Shown here: positions 15,498 to 25,005 of the stretch, piece after piece | Layout: every line of letters begins with the position of its first letter | Position numbering within the stretch: the stretch's first letter is position 1 | Notes under the pieces: generated by a model | The model's input: the letters and a program-made list of their open reading frames with translations, nothing else | Told to the model about the DNA's origin: nothing | Databases searched by the model: none | Translations under genes and position numbers: made by a program | Source of the DNA: Mesorhizobium onobrychidis | GTDB lineage: Bacteria; Pseudomonadota; Alphaproteobacteria; Rhizobiales; Rhizobiaceae | NCBI RefSeq assembly: GCF_024707545.1 | Contig: NZ_CP062229.1 | Span: 2,833,501 to 2,897,500 of the forward strand | Length of the DNA: 64,000 bases | Reading direction: 5' to 3'

Positions 15498-16475
15498 TCA
15501 GTCGGCGTACTGGCCGGCGGCTTCGATGATCGGCTTCCAGCGCGCGATCTCGCCTTCCAGCTTGGCCTTCAGCGCGGCCGGCGTCGCGTCTGCGTCGGAC
15601 GACGGCTTGGTGCCGAGCTCGGCGAAGCGGGCGGCGACATTCGGGTCCTTCAGCGCGACTTGAAGCGACTTCGACAGGCGCTCGGTGACCTCGGCCGGCG
15701 TGCCCTTGGGCGCGTAGAGGCCATGCCAGATGCCGACCTGCACCTCCGGGAGCCCGGCTTCCGTCGTCGTCGGGACGTCCGGCAGAACATCGAGGCGTTC
15801 AGGCGAGGTGACGGCGTAGGCCTTGATCGTGCCGCCCTGGATCTGCTTGGTGGTATTGGTCGTCTGATCGCACATGATATCGACCTGACCGCCGAGAAGG
15901 TCGGTCATGGCCGGGCCGGTGCCCTTGTAGGGCACAGTGACCAGCGGCGTACCGATCGCACTCATGAACAGCATGCCGCACAGATGCGAGGCCGCGCCTA
16001 TGCCGGCGTTGGCGACGGTGACGGTATCCTTGTTTGCCTTGGCGTAGTCGACCAGCCCCTTCAGATCGGTCGGCTCGAGGTCCTTGCGGCCGACGATGGT
16101 CATCGGCACCTCGGTAACCAGGCCGACATACTCGAAGCTGTTCAGCGTGTCGTATGCGAGCTTTCTGTATAGCGTCGCGCTTGTCGCCATGCCGATGTGA
16201 TGGAGGAGCAGCGTATAGCCGTCGGCCTCGGCGTTCGCGACGCGACCGGCGCCCAGCGTGCCGCCGGCGCCGCCGACATTCTCGACGATGATCTGCTGGC
16301 CGAGATCCTTCGACATGGCTTCCGCGACGAGGCGCGTGACCGTGTCGGTCGGGCCGCCGGCCGAAAACGGCACCACGACGGTGATGGTGCGTTCGGGATA
16401 AGTTTGCGCGCCCGCGGCGAACGAATACAGCGTGACGGCTGCGACGGCGGCCAGAGCGGCGGCGAACTTTCTCAT
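15498..16475 (-). CDS. tctC: Tripartite tricarboxylate transporter substrate-binding protein (Bug/TctC family)
   Basis: This 325-residue periplasmic binding protein has a signal peptide ending near AAGA (residue 23), then the Bug-family start YPERTITVVVPFSAGGPTDT. The loop VGGAGGTLGAGRVA and the phrase VPYKGTGPAMTDLLGGQVDI are typical. The ribosome site GGGAGGAAAT is visible just upstream. It is the first gene of the tctCBA operon. The mannonate dehydratase gene downstream on the same strand side hints that sugar acids could be the substrate, but it is a separate unit. Confidence 0.92.
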   Translation of the reverse strand: MRKFAAALAAVAAVTLYSFAAGAQTYPERTITVVVPFSAGGPTDTVTRLVAEAMSKDLGQQIIVENVGGAGGTLGAGRVANAEADGYTLLLHHIGMATSATLYRKLAYDTLNSFEYVGLVTEVPMTIVGRKDLEPTDLKGLVDYAKANKDTVTVANAGIGAASHLCGMLFMSAIGTPLVTVPYKGTGPAMTDLLGGQVDIMCDQTTNTTKQIQGGTIKAYAVTSPERLDVLPDVPTTTEAGLPEVQVGIWHGLYAPKGTPAEVTERLSKSLQVALKDPNVAARFAELGTKPSSDADATPAALKAKLEGEIARWKPIIEAAGQYAD

Positions 16476-16657
16476 CGTGATTTCCTCCCAGGATATGAAT
16501 TCCCAACCAACTGCCTCGAGTCCCTCTCAACACCGGCTGTGGATGGACCAATAACTAGCGCATGTTAGCGGATTGCAATCGGACTGAAACCGCAAACTGC
16601 GATTATGTACAACCGTCCACGCAAAATCGGCCGGAGGCGAGGCCGACCCGCGGCGAA

Positions 16658-17866
16658 CTAAGCTCTTGTCGACTTTCGAATGGCATGTTCGACGCCGCGG
16701 AGTTCGGCCAATCCCTTGAGCCGGCCGATGGCCGGATAGCCGGGCTGGGCCCCACGCGTCAGATCATCGAGGATATCCTGGCCATGGTCGGGGCGCATCG
16801 GGATGACGGCGTCCTGGCGTCCTTCCTTCTTACGCCGCGCTTCCTCACGGAGTAGCGCCGCCACCACCGCCACCATGTCGGTGTCGCCGGCAAGATGCTC
16901 GTCCTCGTGGAACGAGCAGGGGGTGCCGGCCGCTTCCTTGCGCACATTGCGCAGATGCGCGAAGTGGATCTTTGGCCCCATCCGCCCGATCATGCCGGGT
17001 AGATCATTATCCGGTCTTGCGCCGAGCGATCCCGTGCACAGTGTCGCGCCGTTGGCCGGGCTGTCGACTGCGTCCAGAATGGACCTGTAGTCGGCCTCGG
17101 TCGACATGACGCGCGGCAGGCCCAGCAGCGGAAACGGCGGGTCATCGGGGTGGCAGCAGAGACGCAGGCCGAGGCGTTCGGCCGTAGGCACGACCTCCGC
17201 CAGGAAATCGACGAAATGCTGGCGCAGGGTTGTTGCGTCGATGCGGTCGTAACTTGAGAGTTGAGCCGCGAGGCCGTCGAGAGACGTGTCTTCGGTCGAG
17301 CCGGGCAGGCCGGAATTGACGCTTCTTGCCAGAATCTTCCGCGCAACGTCATCCATTCGCGCGTATCGCCGTTCCGCCTCGGAGACAATCTTCGGCGTGT
17401 AATCGCCGCGCGCCCCTTGGCGTTTCAGGATATGGATGTCGAATGCGGCGAAGTCGATCAGATCGAAGCGCATGGTGGTGCCGCCATGCGGCAGGCGCCA
17501 GGCCAAGTCGGTGCGGGTCCAATCCAGCACGGGCATGAAATTGTAGCAGATGACCGAAATGCCGGCCCGCGCCAGGTTTTCCAGCGATGTCCTGTAGTTG
17601 GCAATATGGCTGCGCCATTCGCCGACCTGCGTCTTGATCGCTTCGGAAACCGGCAGGCTTTCGACAATCTCCCAGTTCAGATCGCTTGCGCTTGCATCCG
17701 GCAAAGACGCGACTTCGCGCTGGCGTCTTTCGATTTCGGCGGGCAGCCAGACCGAGCCGTGAGGAACGTGGTGAAGCGCCGAGACGATGCCTTGCGCCCC
17801 GGCTTGACGCGCATCCGCGATCGTCACCTTGTCGACTGGGCCGAACCAACGCCACACGTGTCTCAT
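16658..17866 (-). CDS. uxuA: Mannonate dehydratase
   Basis: This 402-residue protein (Escherichia coli UxuA has 394) dehydrates D-mannonate to 2-keto-3-deoxygluconate in hexuronate breakdown. Recognisable segments are MRHVWRWFGPVDKV at the start, GIVSALHHVPHG, ICYNFMPVLDWTRTDL, LCCHPDDPPFPLLGLPRVMS with metal-binding and catalytic residues, and VIPMRPDHGQDILDD near the end. The start behind ACGGAGTA is preferred over an upstream in-frame ATG that adds 46 unconserved residues. It stands alone, between tctC and the polysaccharide locus. No other uronate genes (uxuB, uxaC, kdgK) are in the window. Confidence 0.92.
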   Translation of the reverse strand: MRHVWRWFGPVDKVTIADARQAGAQGIVSALHHVPHGSVWLPAEIERRQREVASLPDASASDLNWEIVESLPVSEAIKTQVGEWRSHIANYRTSLENLARAGISVICYNFMPVLDWTRTDLAWRLPHGGTTMRFDLIDFAAFDIHILKRQGARGDYTPKIVSEAERRYARMDDVARKILARSVNSGLPGSTEDTSLDGLAAQLSSYDRIDATTLRQHFVDFLAEVVPTAERLGLRLCCHPDDPPFPLLGLPRVMSTEADYRSILDAVDSPANGATLCTGSLGARPDNDLPGMIGRMGPKIHFAHLRNVRKEAAGTPCSFHEDEHLAGDTDMVAVVAALLREEARRKKEGRQDAVIPMRPDHGQDILDDLTRGAQPGYPAIGRLKGLAELRGVEHAIRKSTRA

Positions 17867-18025
17867 TCGAATACTCCGTAAAAAGGATCCCCGCGAGGCT
17901 GCCCGCCCGCGCATCCCGCCGCGACCGACCTGCTGCTTCTCTTCATCGGCTGCTATCAGATTCCGGTGTCGGCGCGAATGCCGATAGCGGCTGGCGTCAA
18001 TCAACGCCAGCGCGAAATTTCCTGG

Positions 18026-19129
18026 CTAAAGCAGCGCTTCGTAAAGGTCCCCGATCTTTTCAACTTCGAAATCCGCTGCCCTGCTCTCCAGGATGGCGGC
18101 AGAAGTGGGGTGGTCCAGCATCTCAGCCATCGCCTTTGCCAGGGCCGCGGCATCGCCGACCGGCACCAAGGCGCCGAAACGACCGTCACCGAGAATCTCG
18201 CGCGGGCCATGCGGCGCATCTGTGGAGACTACGGGAATACCCGCAGCCATGGCCTCGACCAGCACATTGCCAAAGCCTTCGCTCGTCGAGGAAAGGACGA
18301 ACAGATCGGCTGCGCCATAACAGGCCGCGGGGTCGTTGACGTAGCCGGCAAAGAGCACATCCGCGCCGATACCGGTTTCCTGGGCATAGGTGCGCAACTC
18401 GGCAGCCAGCGGGCCTTCGCCGAAGATGACAAGCCGAACGCGGCGGCCGGCGCGCAGGATAGCGAAGGCCTGGAGCAAGGTCCGATGATCCTTGACCGGC
18501 ACCAGGCGCCCGGCGGTGGCGATGACCGGGCCATCGCCCATCGTCGCCAGCTTTGCCTGCCATGCATAGGAATCTTGCTGGAGCGCCGCAACCGGCGGCA
18601 GCGGGTTGTTTATGACGACAACCTTGGATTGAAGGCCGCGGGCCGCGATGTCTCGGCCGACACCGACTGAGACGGCGATGGCTTTGGTTGCGCGCGCTGC
18701 AACCAGCGCGGAAAGCCAGACCGCTATTCTCGCGCCAAGGCTGCTGGAAGGCAGTGAGGCCGCTGCGTGGAAGCTTGGAAAGAACCGCGCTCGGCTTCGC
18801 GCCAAGAGAAGCGCCAGCGCCACGACCAGATTGGCAAATTCGGGGGCGCTATAGACCGCATGGGGACCAAGGCGGCTGAACAAACGTGCGCTTCGCACGA
18901 TGCCTTTCAGTGTCTCCCATTTGCCGTAACCCTCGCCCCGGATGGGAAGGTCGAAATCGACCATATGCACGGCAGGGGAGCGCAGCGCGGCGTTGGGTCC
19001 TTCGGCGTTCCAGGTAAAAAGTGTGACATCGTGCCCACGCGATGCCAATTCATTCGCCATGAGGACGAAGACACGCTCGGCGCCGCCGCCCCTGAGACTG
19101 GCAATATGAAAAACAATGCGCTTCGCCAT
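18026..19129 (-). CDS. Glycosyltransferase family 4
   Basis: This 367-residue GT-B protein uses a nucleotide sugar to extend a lipid-linked oligosaccharide on the cytoplasmic side of the membrane. The N-terminal acceptor domain begins VFHIASLRGGGAERVFVLMA, and the C-terminal donor site contains VGRLVPVKDHRTLLQAF-like sequence (ATAGRLVPVKDH) and the E-x7-E motif in STSEGFGNVLVEAMAAGIP. The start at MAKRIVFH follows the chain-length protein gene by 8 bases, so the two form an operon. The sugar specificity is unknown. Confidence 0.85.
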   Translation of the reverse strand: MAKRIVFHIASLRGGGAERVFVLMANELASRGHDVTLFTWNAEGPNAALRSPAVHMVDFDLPIRGEGYGKWETLKGIVRSARLFSRLGPHAVYSAPEFANLVVALALLLARSRARFFPSFHAAASLPSSSLGARIAVWLSALVAARATKAIAVSVGVGRDIAARGLQSKVVVINNPLPPVAALQQDSYAWQAKLATMGDGPVIATAGRLVPVKDHRTLLQAFAILRAGRRVRLVIFGEGPLAAELRTYAQETGIGADVLFAGYVNDPAACYGAADLFVLSSTSEGFGNVLVEAMAAGIPVVSTDAPHGPREILGDGRFGALVPVGDAAALAKAMAEMLDHPTSAAILESRAADFEVEKIGDLYEALL

Positions 19130-19137
19130 GCCTGGAT

Positions 19138-20703
19138 TCAGGCTCGGCTGACGTCGATGCCTGATCGGTTCGGCGGTTGGCGCACGTCGCGCACTATTCC
19201 CATGGCAAGGGCAAGCAGCATGCCTAGAGCAAAGCCAGCGAACGCTCCCAGGCCTGCCGTCAGCGGGGTGCGGGGCGGCCACGAGCGCCCCTTTGGCGGC
19301 ACCGCGGTGGAAATCACCTGTACATTCGTGGTGTCGATCTGCTCGCGCTCGGTGATTTGGCGCGCGCGAGCCAGGAAGCTTTCATAGATCGTCCTCCTCG
19401 AGGCGGCATCGCGTTCAAGCTCACGCAGGGCGACCTGGGACTCGCTGTCGGTGAAAACATTGCTCTTCAGATCGTTCATTTTGGCGCTGAGAGAAGCCAA
19501 CGAAGCGTTGGCCTTATCCAGGTTGGCTTTTGCCGTTCCGACCGTGCGGGAGAACTCCGCCCTGAGTTGAGAACTGACGGTTTCGAATTCTGTCCTCAGC
19601 CGGACAATCGTCGGGTGGCGCGGACCAAAGGTCATGGACTGCGAATCGATTTGCTGCCGCAAGCTATTTGCCTTGTCGCGCAGTGCTGCGAGTGCTGCCG
19701 AAACCGCGGGGTCAGGATTGGCTCCATTGACACCGGAAGCAACCAAGGCGTCGTAACTTGCCTGCGCAGCGATGACGCGCGATTGCGCCTGTCCAATTTC
19801 GCTATTGAGCTGCGTCATCGTCTGCGAACTGACAAGCTGGCCATTGCTGGAGGACAGGTTGTGGCTGCGCCTGTAGCTCTCGACCTTCTCTTCGGCCGCC
19901 TGCACGTCGCGCTTGAGTTGGCCGAGCCGGCCCTCAAGAGCAGCTGCGGCACGGCTGGCACCAGCAGCTTCGGCCTTGGCCAGTTCTTCCTGGAAAACCT
20001 TCACTATGGCTTGCGAGATCAGGATCGCCTTGCCGGTGGTTTCTGCCGACACCGAGAGGGTTGTGACGAACGAGGTTTCGTCTGCAGCGACGCTGACCCG
20101 CTCCACCAGGCTTTTCTGGGCGATAAGCTTCGGATCGGACTTGCCTCCACTCGCTGCACCACCAGACGTGGCGGCGCTCTGGTCCGGGTCGAAAAACTCC
20201 GGATCGTCGGCCAGACCGAGTTCGTCCACTACACGTGCAAGCACGTTGCCCGAGGTCAAGATGCGCTGCTTGCTGCGCGCGTTGAGCAGTTGGCTATCGA
20301 CCTGGCCCGGTTGCGAGTAGAGATCGTTTTCCACAACCTGCAAATTGGCGGGATTGATGAGGATTTCTGTCGTAACGGTATAACGCTGTTTGCTCAGCAA
20401 CCCATAGGCGGCTCCGACGACGCCGCCGGCCACTGCCAGCATCAATGCCACGACGAGCCCGGCACGCAGCCAGACAAACAGGCGTCGAAAATCGAGCTCA
20501 AGGACATCGCCGATTTTGTCAAGCGTCACCGTCGGGACAGGCTCGGGCGTGTGCGGAGTGACAGGGGCGGAGGTGCGTGCCATGACTGGGGCATCCTGTT
20601 GCAGCCTTGCCCTGCTGGCGCGCCGCGCATTGGCGATCCGCTCGAGTGCGCTGATATCGGAATCCGCCGCAGAGGGAGGGGTTGTGCCGGAAGCGGCGGA
20701 CAT
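19138..20703 (-). CDS. Polysaccharide chain-length / export protein (Wzz/GumC family, no kinase domain)
   Basis: This 521-residue protein has a proline-rich cytoplasmic N-terminus, a first membrane helix at about residues 82-105 (GLVVALMLAVAGGVVGAAYG), a long periplasmic coiled-coil region (about 245-450, rich in Glu, Gln and Ala) and a second helix near the C-terminus (about 480-505). The PPKGRSWPPRTPLTAGLG proline motif before the last helix is typical. Such proteins set chain length and couple Wzy polymerisation to export. The C-terminal tyrosine-kinase domain found in many PCP-2a proteins is absent, so a separate kinase would be needed or regulation differs. It is divergent from the polymerase gene across a 171-base AT-rich promoter region. 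Confidence 0.88.
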   Translation of the reverse strand: MSAASGTTPPSAADSDISALERIANARRASRARLQQDAPVMARTSAPVTPHTPEPVPTVTLDKIGDVLELDFRRLFVWLRAGLVVALMLAVAGGVVGAAYGLLSKQRYTVTTEILINPANLQVVENDLYSQPGQVDSQLLNARSKQRILTSGNVLARVVDELGLADDPEFFDPDQSAATSGGAASGGKSDPKLIAQKSLVERVSVAADETSFVTTLSVSAETTGKAILISQAIVKVFQEELAKAEAAGASRAAAALEGRLGQLKRDVQAAEEKVESYRRSHNLSSSNGQLVSSQTMTQLNSEIGQAQSRVIAAQASYDALVASGVNGANPDPAVSAALAALRDKANSLRQQIDSQSMTFGPRHPTIVRLRTEFETVSSQLRAEFSRTVGTAKANLDKANASLASLSAKMNDLKSNVFTDSESQVALRELERDAASRRTIYESFLARARQITEREQIDTTNVQVISTAVPPKGRSWPPRTPLTAGLGAFAGFALGMLLALAMGIVRDVRQPPNRSGIDVSRA

Positions 20704-20874
20704 GGTGCTAACTCTGGTTATTCGCTACGCGGGACAGCACTACAGAAAGATCGTTAATATCTCATTTTCCAAGTTGCCATATTTTGCCGCTTCGCGCACC
20801 GCGTCCGTTCGGCGGACCTCTGAATGGATCTCGTTGGCCAGAATGCCGTTTGAATACCCCGACTTGGATGGGCC

Positions 20875-22188
20875 ATGAGCTATCCCGCTGCCGCATCGGA
20901 ACGATTGTTGTCCAGCCAGGCGCGCCGTCAGAACGCACTGTCGCTTCTGTTTTTCCTATGCACAGCGTTCGCGTTCCTGCTCCGCTTCACGGTGTCACCG
21001 CAGATTATGAACATGGTCGTCGACTATACTGCCGACGGTGGCTCATTCTACGAGAAACTGCATTTCGGAACCTATGCTATCTTTCTGCTGCTTCCTTTCG
21101 TTCTTTTCAGCCGACCGTTTCTGCTGCAGGGCGACGAAATTGGAATATTCAAGGCATTGATGCTCTATTCCGCGCTGATTTTCGCGCTGGTGCCGTATCT
21201 GTTCATCACCGGCCGTGCGGGCTCCTCCGGGTTCATCATCGATACCTATCTGGTGGCGGGCGCCGCAGGCCTGTTGATGCTGGCCTTGAACGCGGAAGTG
21301 CGGCGGGCACTGGGCGACGTGGTGCTTGGAATGGTGATCCTCAGCGCCGTGATGGGCACGATCGAAGCGGTGACTCAACATCGATTTCTGCCTTACGGTC
21401 TGAACGAACTGCAGTTCAGGCCAATCGGCCTATCGGCGCACCCGCTGGCACTAGGCGCGCTCTGCGCCACAGCCATCGGGTTCGTGCCGCTGACGCGCTG
21501 GCGCATATGGGTGCGGGTGCTGGCGATCTTCGTATTGCTTATCGGTTGTGCTGCGTCAGGCGCTCGCGCCGCCCTGATGCTCGCTGCCGCAGAAACCCTC
21601 ATTCTGCTGATGTTCGTGCCTTGGCCGCGCCTGACGCTCAAGCACCAGCGGCAGGCCAAGTCCGTGGTGCTGCTGTTCGCCCTGGCGGGCGGCGCAGTGC
21701 TGGTGGCCATTCTGTTTTCGGGCGGACTGCTGAACCGATTCGGCAACACGATCTTTGACGAAAATTTCATGGCTCGGGTGACGATCTACCAGGTGTTCGG
21801 ACTTGTTAGCTGGAAAGACATCCTGTTTGGCATGAACGTCGACGACCTGCTGGCGATCGTCAACGAGAAGCTGCATCTGCCCTACATCGAGAGCGCGCCG
21901 GTGGTCATCATCATGCTCTTCGGCCTGCCCATAGCCGTGCTCTTTATCGCGCTGGTATTCTGGTTCATTTTTCGGCTGCTGCGCGCGGCGCCGCTGCCGG
22001 CATGGATCGGCACCATGACGTTCCTGCTTGCTGCGCTGTCGAACAACGCGCTCTCGTCAAAATCGCCGGAGATCGCGATCATCGTGGTGCTGCTGCTTGC
22101 CTATAGAAACGCGCCGTATAGAAAGCAGCCGAAGAGCATTTCTTCGGCCGCGGTTGCATCCGAGCCGAAACTGGATCGGCTCGACTAA
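20875..22188 (+). CDS. VpsF/Wzy-like polysaccharide polymerase
   Basis: This 437-residue integral membrane protein has about 11-12 hydrophobic segments and the O-antigen-ligase/polymerase type layout with a periplasmic loop containing the segment GLSAHPLALGALCATAIGF (about residues 183-201). The phrases EAVTQHRFLPYG and CAASGARAALMLAAAE resemble rhizobial VpsF-family exopolysaccharide polymerases. It would join flipped repeat units in the periplasm, together with the chain-length protein encoded divergently. The ATG used has only a weak ribosome site; no better start is conserved. Confidence 0.75.
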   Translation: MSYPAAASERLLSSQARRQNALSLLFFLCTAFAFLLRFTVSPQIMNMVVDYTADGGSFYEKLHFGTYAIFLLLPFVLFSRPFLLQGDEIGIFKALMLYSALIFALVPYLFITGRAGSSGFIIDTYLVAGAAGLLMLALNAEVRRALGDVVLGMVILSAVMGTIEAVTQHRFLPYGLNELQFRPIGLSAHPLALGALCATAIGFVPLTRWRIWVRVLAIFVLLIGCAASGARAALMLAAAETLILLMFVPWPRLTLKHQRQAKSVVLLFALAGGAVLVAILFSGGLLNRFGNTIFDENFMARVTIYQVFGLVSWKDILFGMNVDDLLAIVNEKLHLPYIESAPVVIIMLFGLPIAVLFIALVFWFIFRLLRAAPLPAWIGTMTFLLAALSNNALSSKSPEIAIIVVLLLAYRNAPYRKQPKSISSAAVASEPKLDRLD

Positions 22189-22206
22189 GCGCAACCTCCG
22201 GACGCG

Positions 22207-23649
22207 TCAGCCGGCGCTATCCACAACCTCGACATTGCCTGCGCGGTTAAGCGTGTGAATGCCCGCGCGGAGCCATGCCGGCCCCGGGCCGATCGGGCGG
22301 GGTGGCGCAAAACGAACATCGAAATCGTCAAGCCGATCCAGCCGCATCAACCCGAGACCGCCGCCATAGGCTCTCGACCCGTTTTGCACCGGCAGAACCA
22401 GGGTGTCACCCTGGCGAATAAAGGTGCCGCCGGGCCGAGCGGCCGAGTGATCGACGGCGATGGGATTGAGCGCATGCGCAACCCACGGCCCACGCAGCGA
22501 GGGTGAGGAATAGACCGTCATCGTATCCGACGCGCTGCCAAAACCGAACCGCTCCGTCCCCACCAGCCAGAAGCGGCCATCCGATTCGAGCAGCGTGGCG
22601 TCATTGAAATCCTTGTCCGTCATCAGCACGGTGTCGCGTACCCAGCGATCTGGAAACTGCGTGGCGCGGTAGAGCACAAGCTCACGCGCCGCCCCACTTT
22701 CCGGAATCATGAAAATCTCGCCGGCCTGAGCGAACACCTGCGGATACGACAGGTGGTGCGCTTCCTCCAGCACCACCCTCGGCATACCGAAGCTGCCGTC
22801 GTCAGCCAGTTCGGCGACAGAAATCACGCCGCGACCGGTAGCGTAGGGAAATTCCTCGACAAACAGATAGTGGCGGCCATCGCGCTCGAGGACGAATGGA
22901 TCGGCATAGAATCGCCGGCCATCGTCCGCGAGGACGGTGAACGGCGTACCATCGAGTCGCCCGGTTTCGGCGACACCTGGTCCGTCGATCAGCCGATAGG
23001 CAACCTGCCAATAGAAGGGACGCCGTCCAAGTCTGCGTTTTTGCACGGCGCGATCGATCAATCCCTTGAAGAAAAAGGGCAGGTAGTGCCGGACAAAACC
23101 GCCGTTCCTCAGGATCGGTGCCGGGCTATCAGCAACCGGCACAAGTTCGCCCGCGGAAAAACGGGCGACGCTTTGCGCAACCAGCGAGATGGCCCCAGCG
23201 AGCAGGTCGTTGCAGCTGCGAGACAGCCAGAGCCGGTCGCTGAGCATCGGTCGCCCCCGGGCGACTGTGATGCCATCGAGGCGAACCGCAAGTTCTGGCA
23301 ATCGCCCGCTTGCCAGCATCTCGGCCACACCGGCGGGAAAGGTGCCGTGGCCGCAAAATTCGAGCGTCAGTACCGGCGTGCCTCGTCGTGCGGCAGTGCC
23401 GGTGAGATCGATTACGAGGTCGGCTGGACCAGAACCGCCAGACGGCAACGGCTCGGAGCGGCTTGCCAATGAGGGACCGAAGCGCCGGCTCTCGATCGCC
23501 AGCACAATATCCAGGCCGCGTGCGGTCGGCGCGGGCGTCGGCGCGCGGCTGCTCGAAACCACGTGACCAGCTGCGTTCAACCGCACCAGAAGCTCATTTT
23601 TCCAGCGCCGAGATCCGGCGATGTGGCCGATGATTAAAATATTAGTCAA
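22207..23649 (-). CDS. GINT1-like glycosyltransferase (glucosamine inositolphosphorylceramide transferase family)
   Basis: This 480-residue protein has two parts. Residues 1-185 resemble the fold of formyl- or nucleotide-binding transferases (LIIGHIAGSRRWKNELLVRL). Residues 225-470 form a five-bladed beta-propeller-like domain with FYADPFVLERDGRHYLFVEE, HLSYPQVFAQAGEIFMIPES and DATLLESDGRFWLVGTE, the pattern of the plant GINT1 family and glycoside-hydrolase-43-like propellers. In bacteria such proteins sit in capsule and exopolysaccharide loci, so a sugar-transfer role is likely; the acceptor is unknown. It is divergent from wecB across an AT-rich 201-base region and convergent with the polymerase gene. 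No signal peptide is seen, so it acts in the cytoplasm. Confidence 0.7.
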   Translation of the reverse strand: MTNILIIGHIAGSRRWKNELLVRLNAAGHVVSSSRAPTPAPTARGLDIVLAIESRRFGPSLASRSEPLPSGGSGPADLVIDLTGTAARRGTPVLTLEFCGHGTFPAGVAEMLASGRLPELAVRLDGITVARGRPMLSDRLWLSRSCNDLLAGAISLVAQSVARFSAGELVPVADSPAPILRNGGFVRHYLPFFFKGLIDRAVQKRRLGRRPFYWQVAYRLIDGPGVAETGRLDGTPFTVLADDGRRFYADPFVLERDGRHYLFVEEFPYATGRGVISVAELADDGSFGMPRVVLEEAHHLSYPQVFAQAGEIFMIPESGAARELVLYRATQFPDRWVRDTVLMTDKDFNDATLLESDGRFWLVGTERFGFGSASDTMTVYSSPSLRGPWVAHALNPIAVDHSAARPGGTFIRQGDTLVLPVQNGSRAYGGGLGLMRLDRLDDFDVRFAPPRPIGPGPAWLRAGIHTLNRAGNVEVVDSAG

Positions 23650-23850
23650 TCGAATATGTTCTTTTTCAAGACTACTCTGCCAGGATACCTATCGGTCTAG
23701 TCTTTCATAAGAGTTACCTCAGGAGATCGTGGGCTTGGCTGTTAATCATATATTAAGATTTAAGGTCACGAAGGCGGCTTCTGCTGCTATTATAGCTCTT
23801 GTGGCGAATAATCAGCAGGTCGCGACGCCTTCTGGCGACCAGGATCAGCA

Positions 23851-25005
23851 ATGAACGTCCTTTCACATCCGAAACTGCCATCCAGGCAAAAATTGCTGAT
23901 CGTGTTCGGCACGAGGCCGGAGGCGCTCAAATGCTTTCCGGTGGTGCGTGCCGCGCTTGCCCATCCGGGTTTTATTACCGACACATGCATCACCGGCCAG
24001 CATCGCGAGATGGTCGACCAGGTCATCGAGTTGACTGGCCTGCCGGTGCATCACGATCTCAACATCATGCAGCCCGGCCAGACATTGTTCGACGTGACCT
24101 CGCGCGTGCTGCTGGGCATGGCCGAAGTGCTGGAGAAGGCGAAGCCCGATATCGTCCTCGTGCAAGGCGACACGACCACGGCGATGACTGCGGCTCTGGC
24201 TGGCTTCTACAAGCGCATCCCGGTCGCCCATATCGAGGCAGGATTACGCAGCCACGACATCAACTCTCCCTTTCCGGAGGAACTGAACCGCAAGATTGCC
24301 GGCGATATCGCGACCTGGCATTTCGCGCCGACCACCCAGGCGCGCGACAATCTCATCGCCGAAGGAAAGGCTGCGAACAGCATCTTCGTGACCGGCAACA
24401 CGGTGATAGACACGCTGTTGCATTTTTCCAGCGCGATCGACGCCGACAAGCTGATGAGCGCAAAACTCGCCGCCCGCTTCCCGTTCCTCGATCCCGCCAA
24501 GAAAATGATCCTCGTCACCGGACATCGTCGTGAGAATTTCGACGGCGGCATCCATCGTATCTGTACGGCGCTGAAGGGGCTGGCAATGCGCGAGGACGTG
24601 CAGATCGTCTATCCGGTCCATCCCAACCCCAATGTGCGCTCGGTGGTCAACGCAGAACTGGGCGGCGTGCGGAACATCCATCTCGTCGACCCGCAGGACT
24701 ATCTGCCGTTCCTGTTCCTGCAGAAGCAGAGCTATCTGGTGCTGACCGATAGCGGCGGCGTGCAGGAAGAAGCGCCTTCGCTCGGCAAGCCGGTGCTGGT
24801 GATGCGCGAGAATACCGAGCGGCCCGAGGGGATCGCGGCGGGTACCGCCCGTCTCGTCGGCACCGATATCCAAAAAATCCTGTTGAATGCCAACAGCCTG
24901 CTCGACGATCAGGCCGCCTATCGCGGCATGGCGGAACGACACAACCCGTATGGCGATGGCCGGGCCAGTAGCCGGATCGTTGAGGAATTGCTGCATCATG
25001 GCTGA
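23851..25005 (+). CDS. wecB: UDP-N-acetylglucosamine 2-epimerase (non-hydrolysing)
   Basis: This 384-residue GT-B-fold enzyme converts UDP-GlcNAc to UDP-ManNAc in the cytoplasm. Hallmarks are FGTRPEALKCFPVV, TGQHREMVDQV, HIEAGLRSHDINSPFPEELN, TGHRRENFDGG and VLTDSGGVQEEAPSLGKP. It heads a tightly packed wecB-wecC-wecG operon (overlaps of 8 and 4 bases). The upstream 200 bases are AT-rich and carry the divergent promoters shared with the GINT1-like gene. Together with WecC it provides UDP-ManNAcA for the exopolysaccharide. Confidence 0.93.
   Translation: MNVLSHPKLPSRQKLLIVFGTRPEALKCFPVVRAALAHPGFITDTCITGQHREMVDQVIELTGLPVHHDLNIMQPGQTLFDVTSRVLLGMAEVLEKAKPDIVLVQGDTTTAMTAALAGFYKRIPVAHIEAGLRSHDINSPFPEELNRKIAGDIATWHFAPTTQARDNLIAEGKAANSIFVTGNTVIDTLLHFSSAIDADKLMSAKLAARFPFLDPAKKMILVTGHRRENFDGGIHRICTALKGLAMREDVQIVYPVHPNPNVRSVVNAELGGVRNIHLVDPQDYLPFLFLQKQSYLVLTDSGGVQEEAPSLGKPVLVMRENTERPEGIAAGTARLVGTDIQKILLNANSLLDDQAAYRGMAERHNPYGDGRASSRIVEELLHHG

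Noticed and set aside
17867..18025. Imperfect inverted repeat after the first glycosyltransferase gene as a terminator
   Set aside because: The stem has several mismatches and no T tract.
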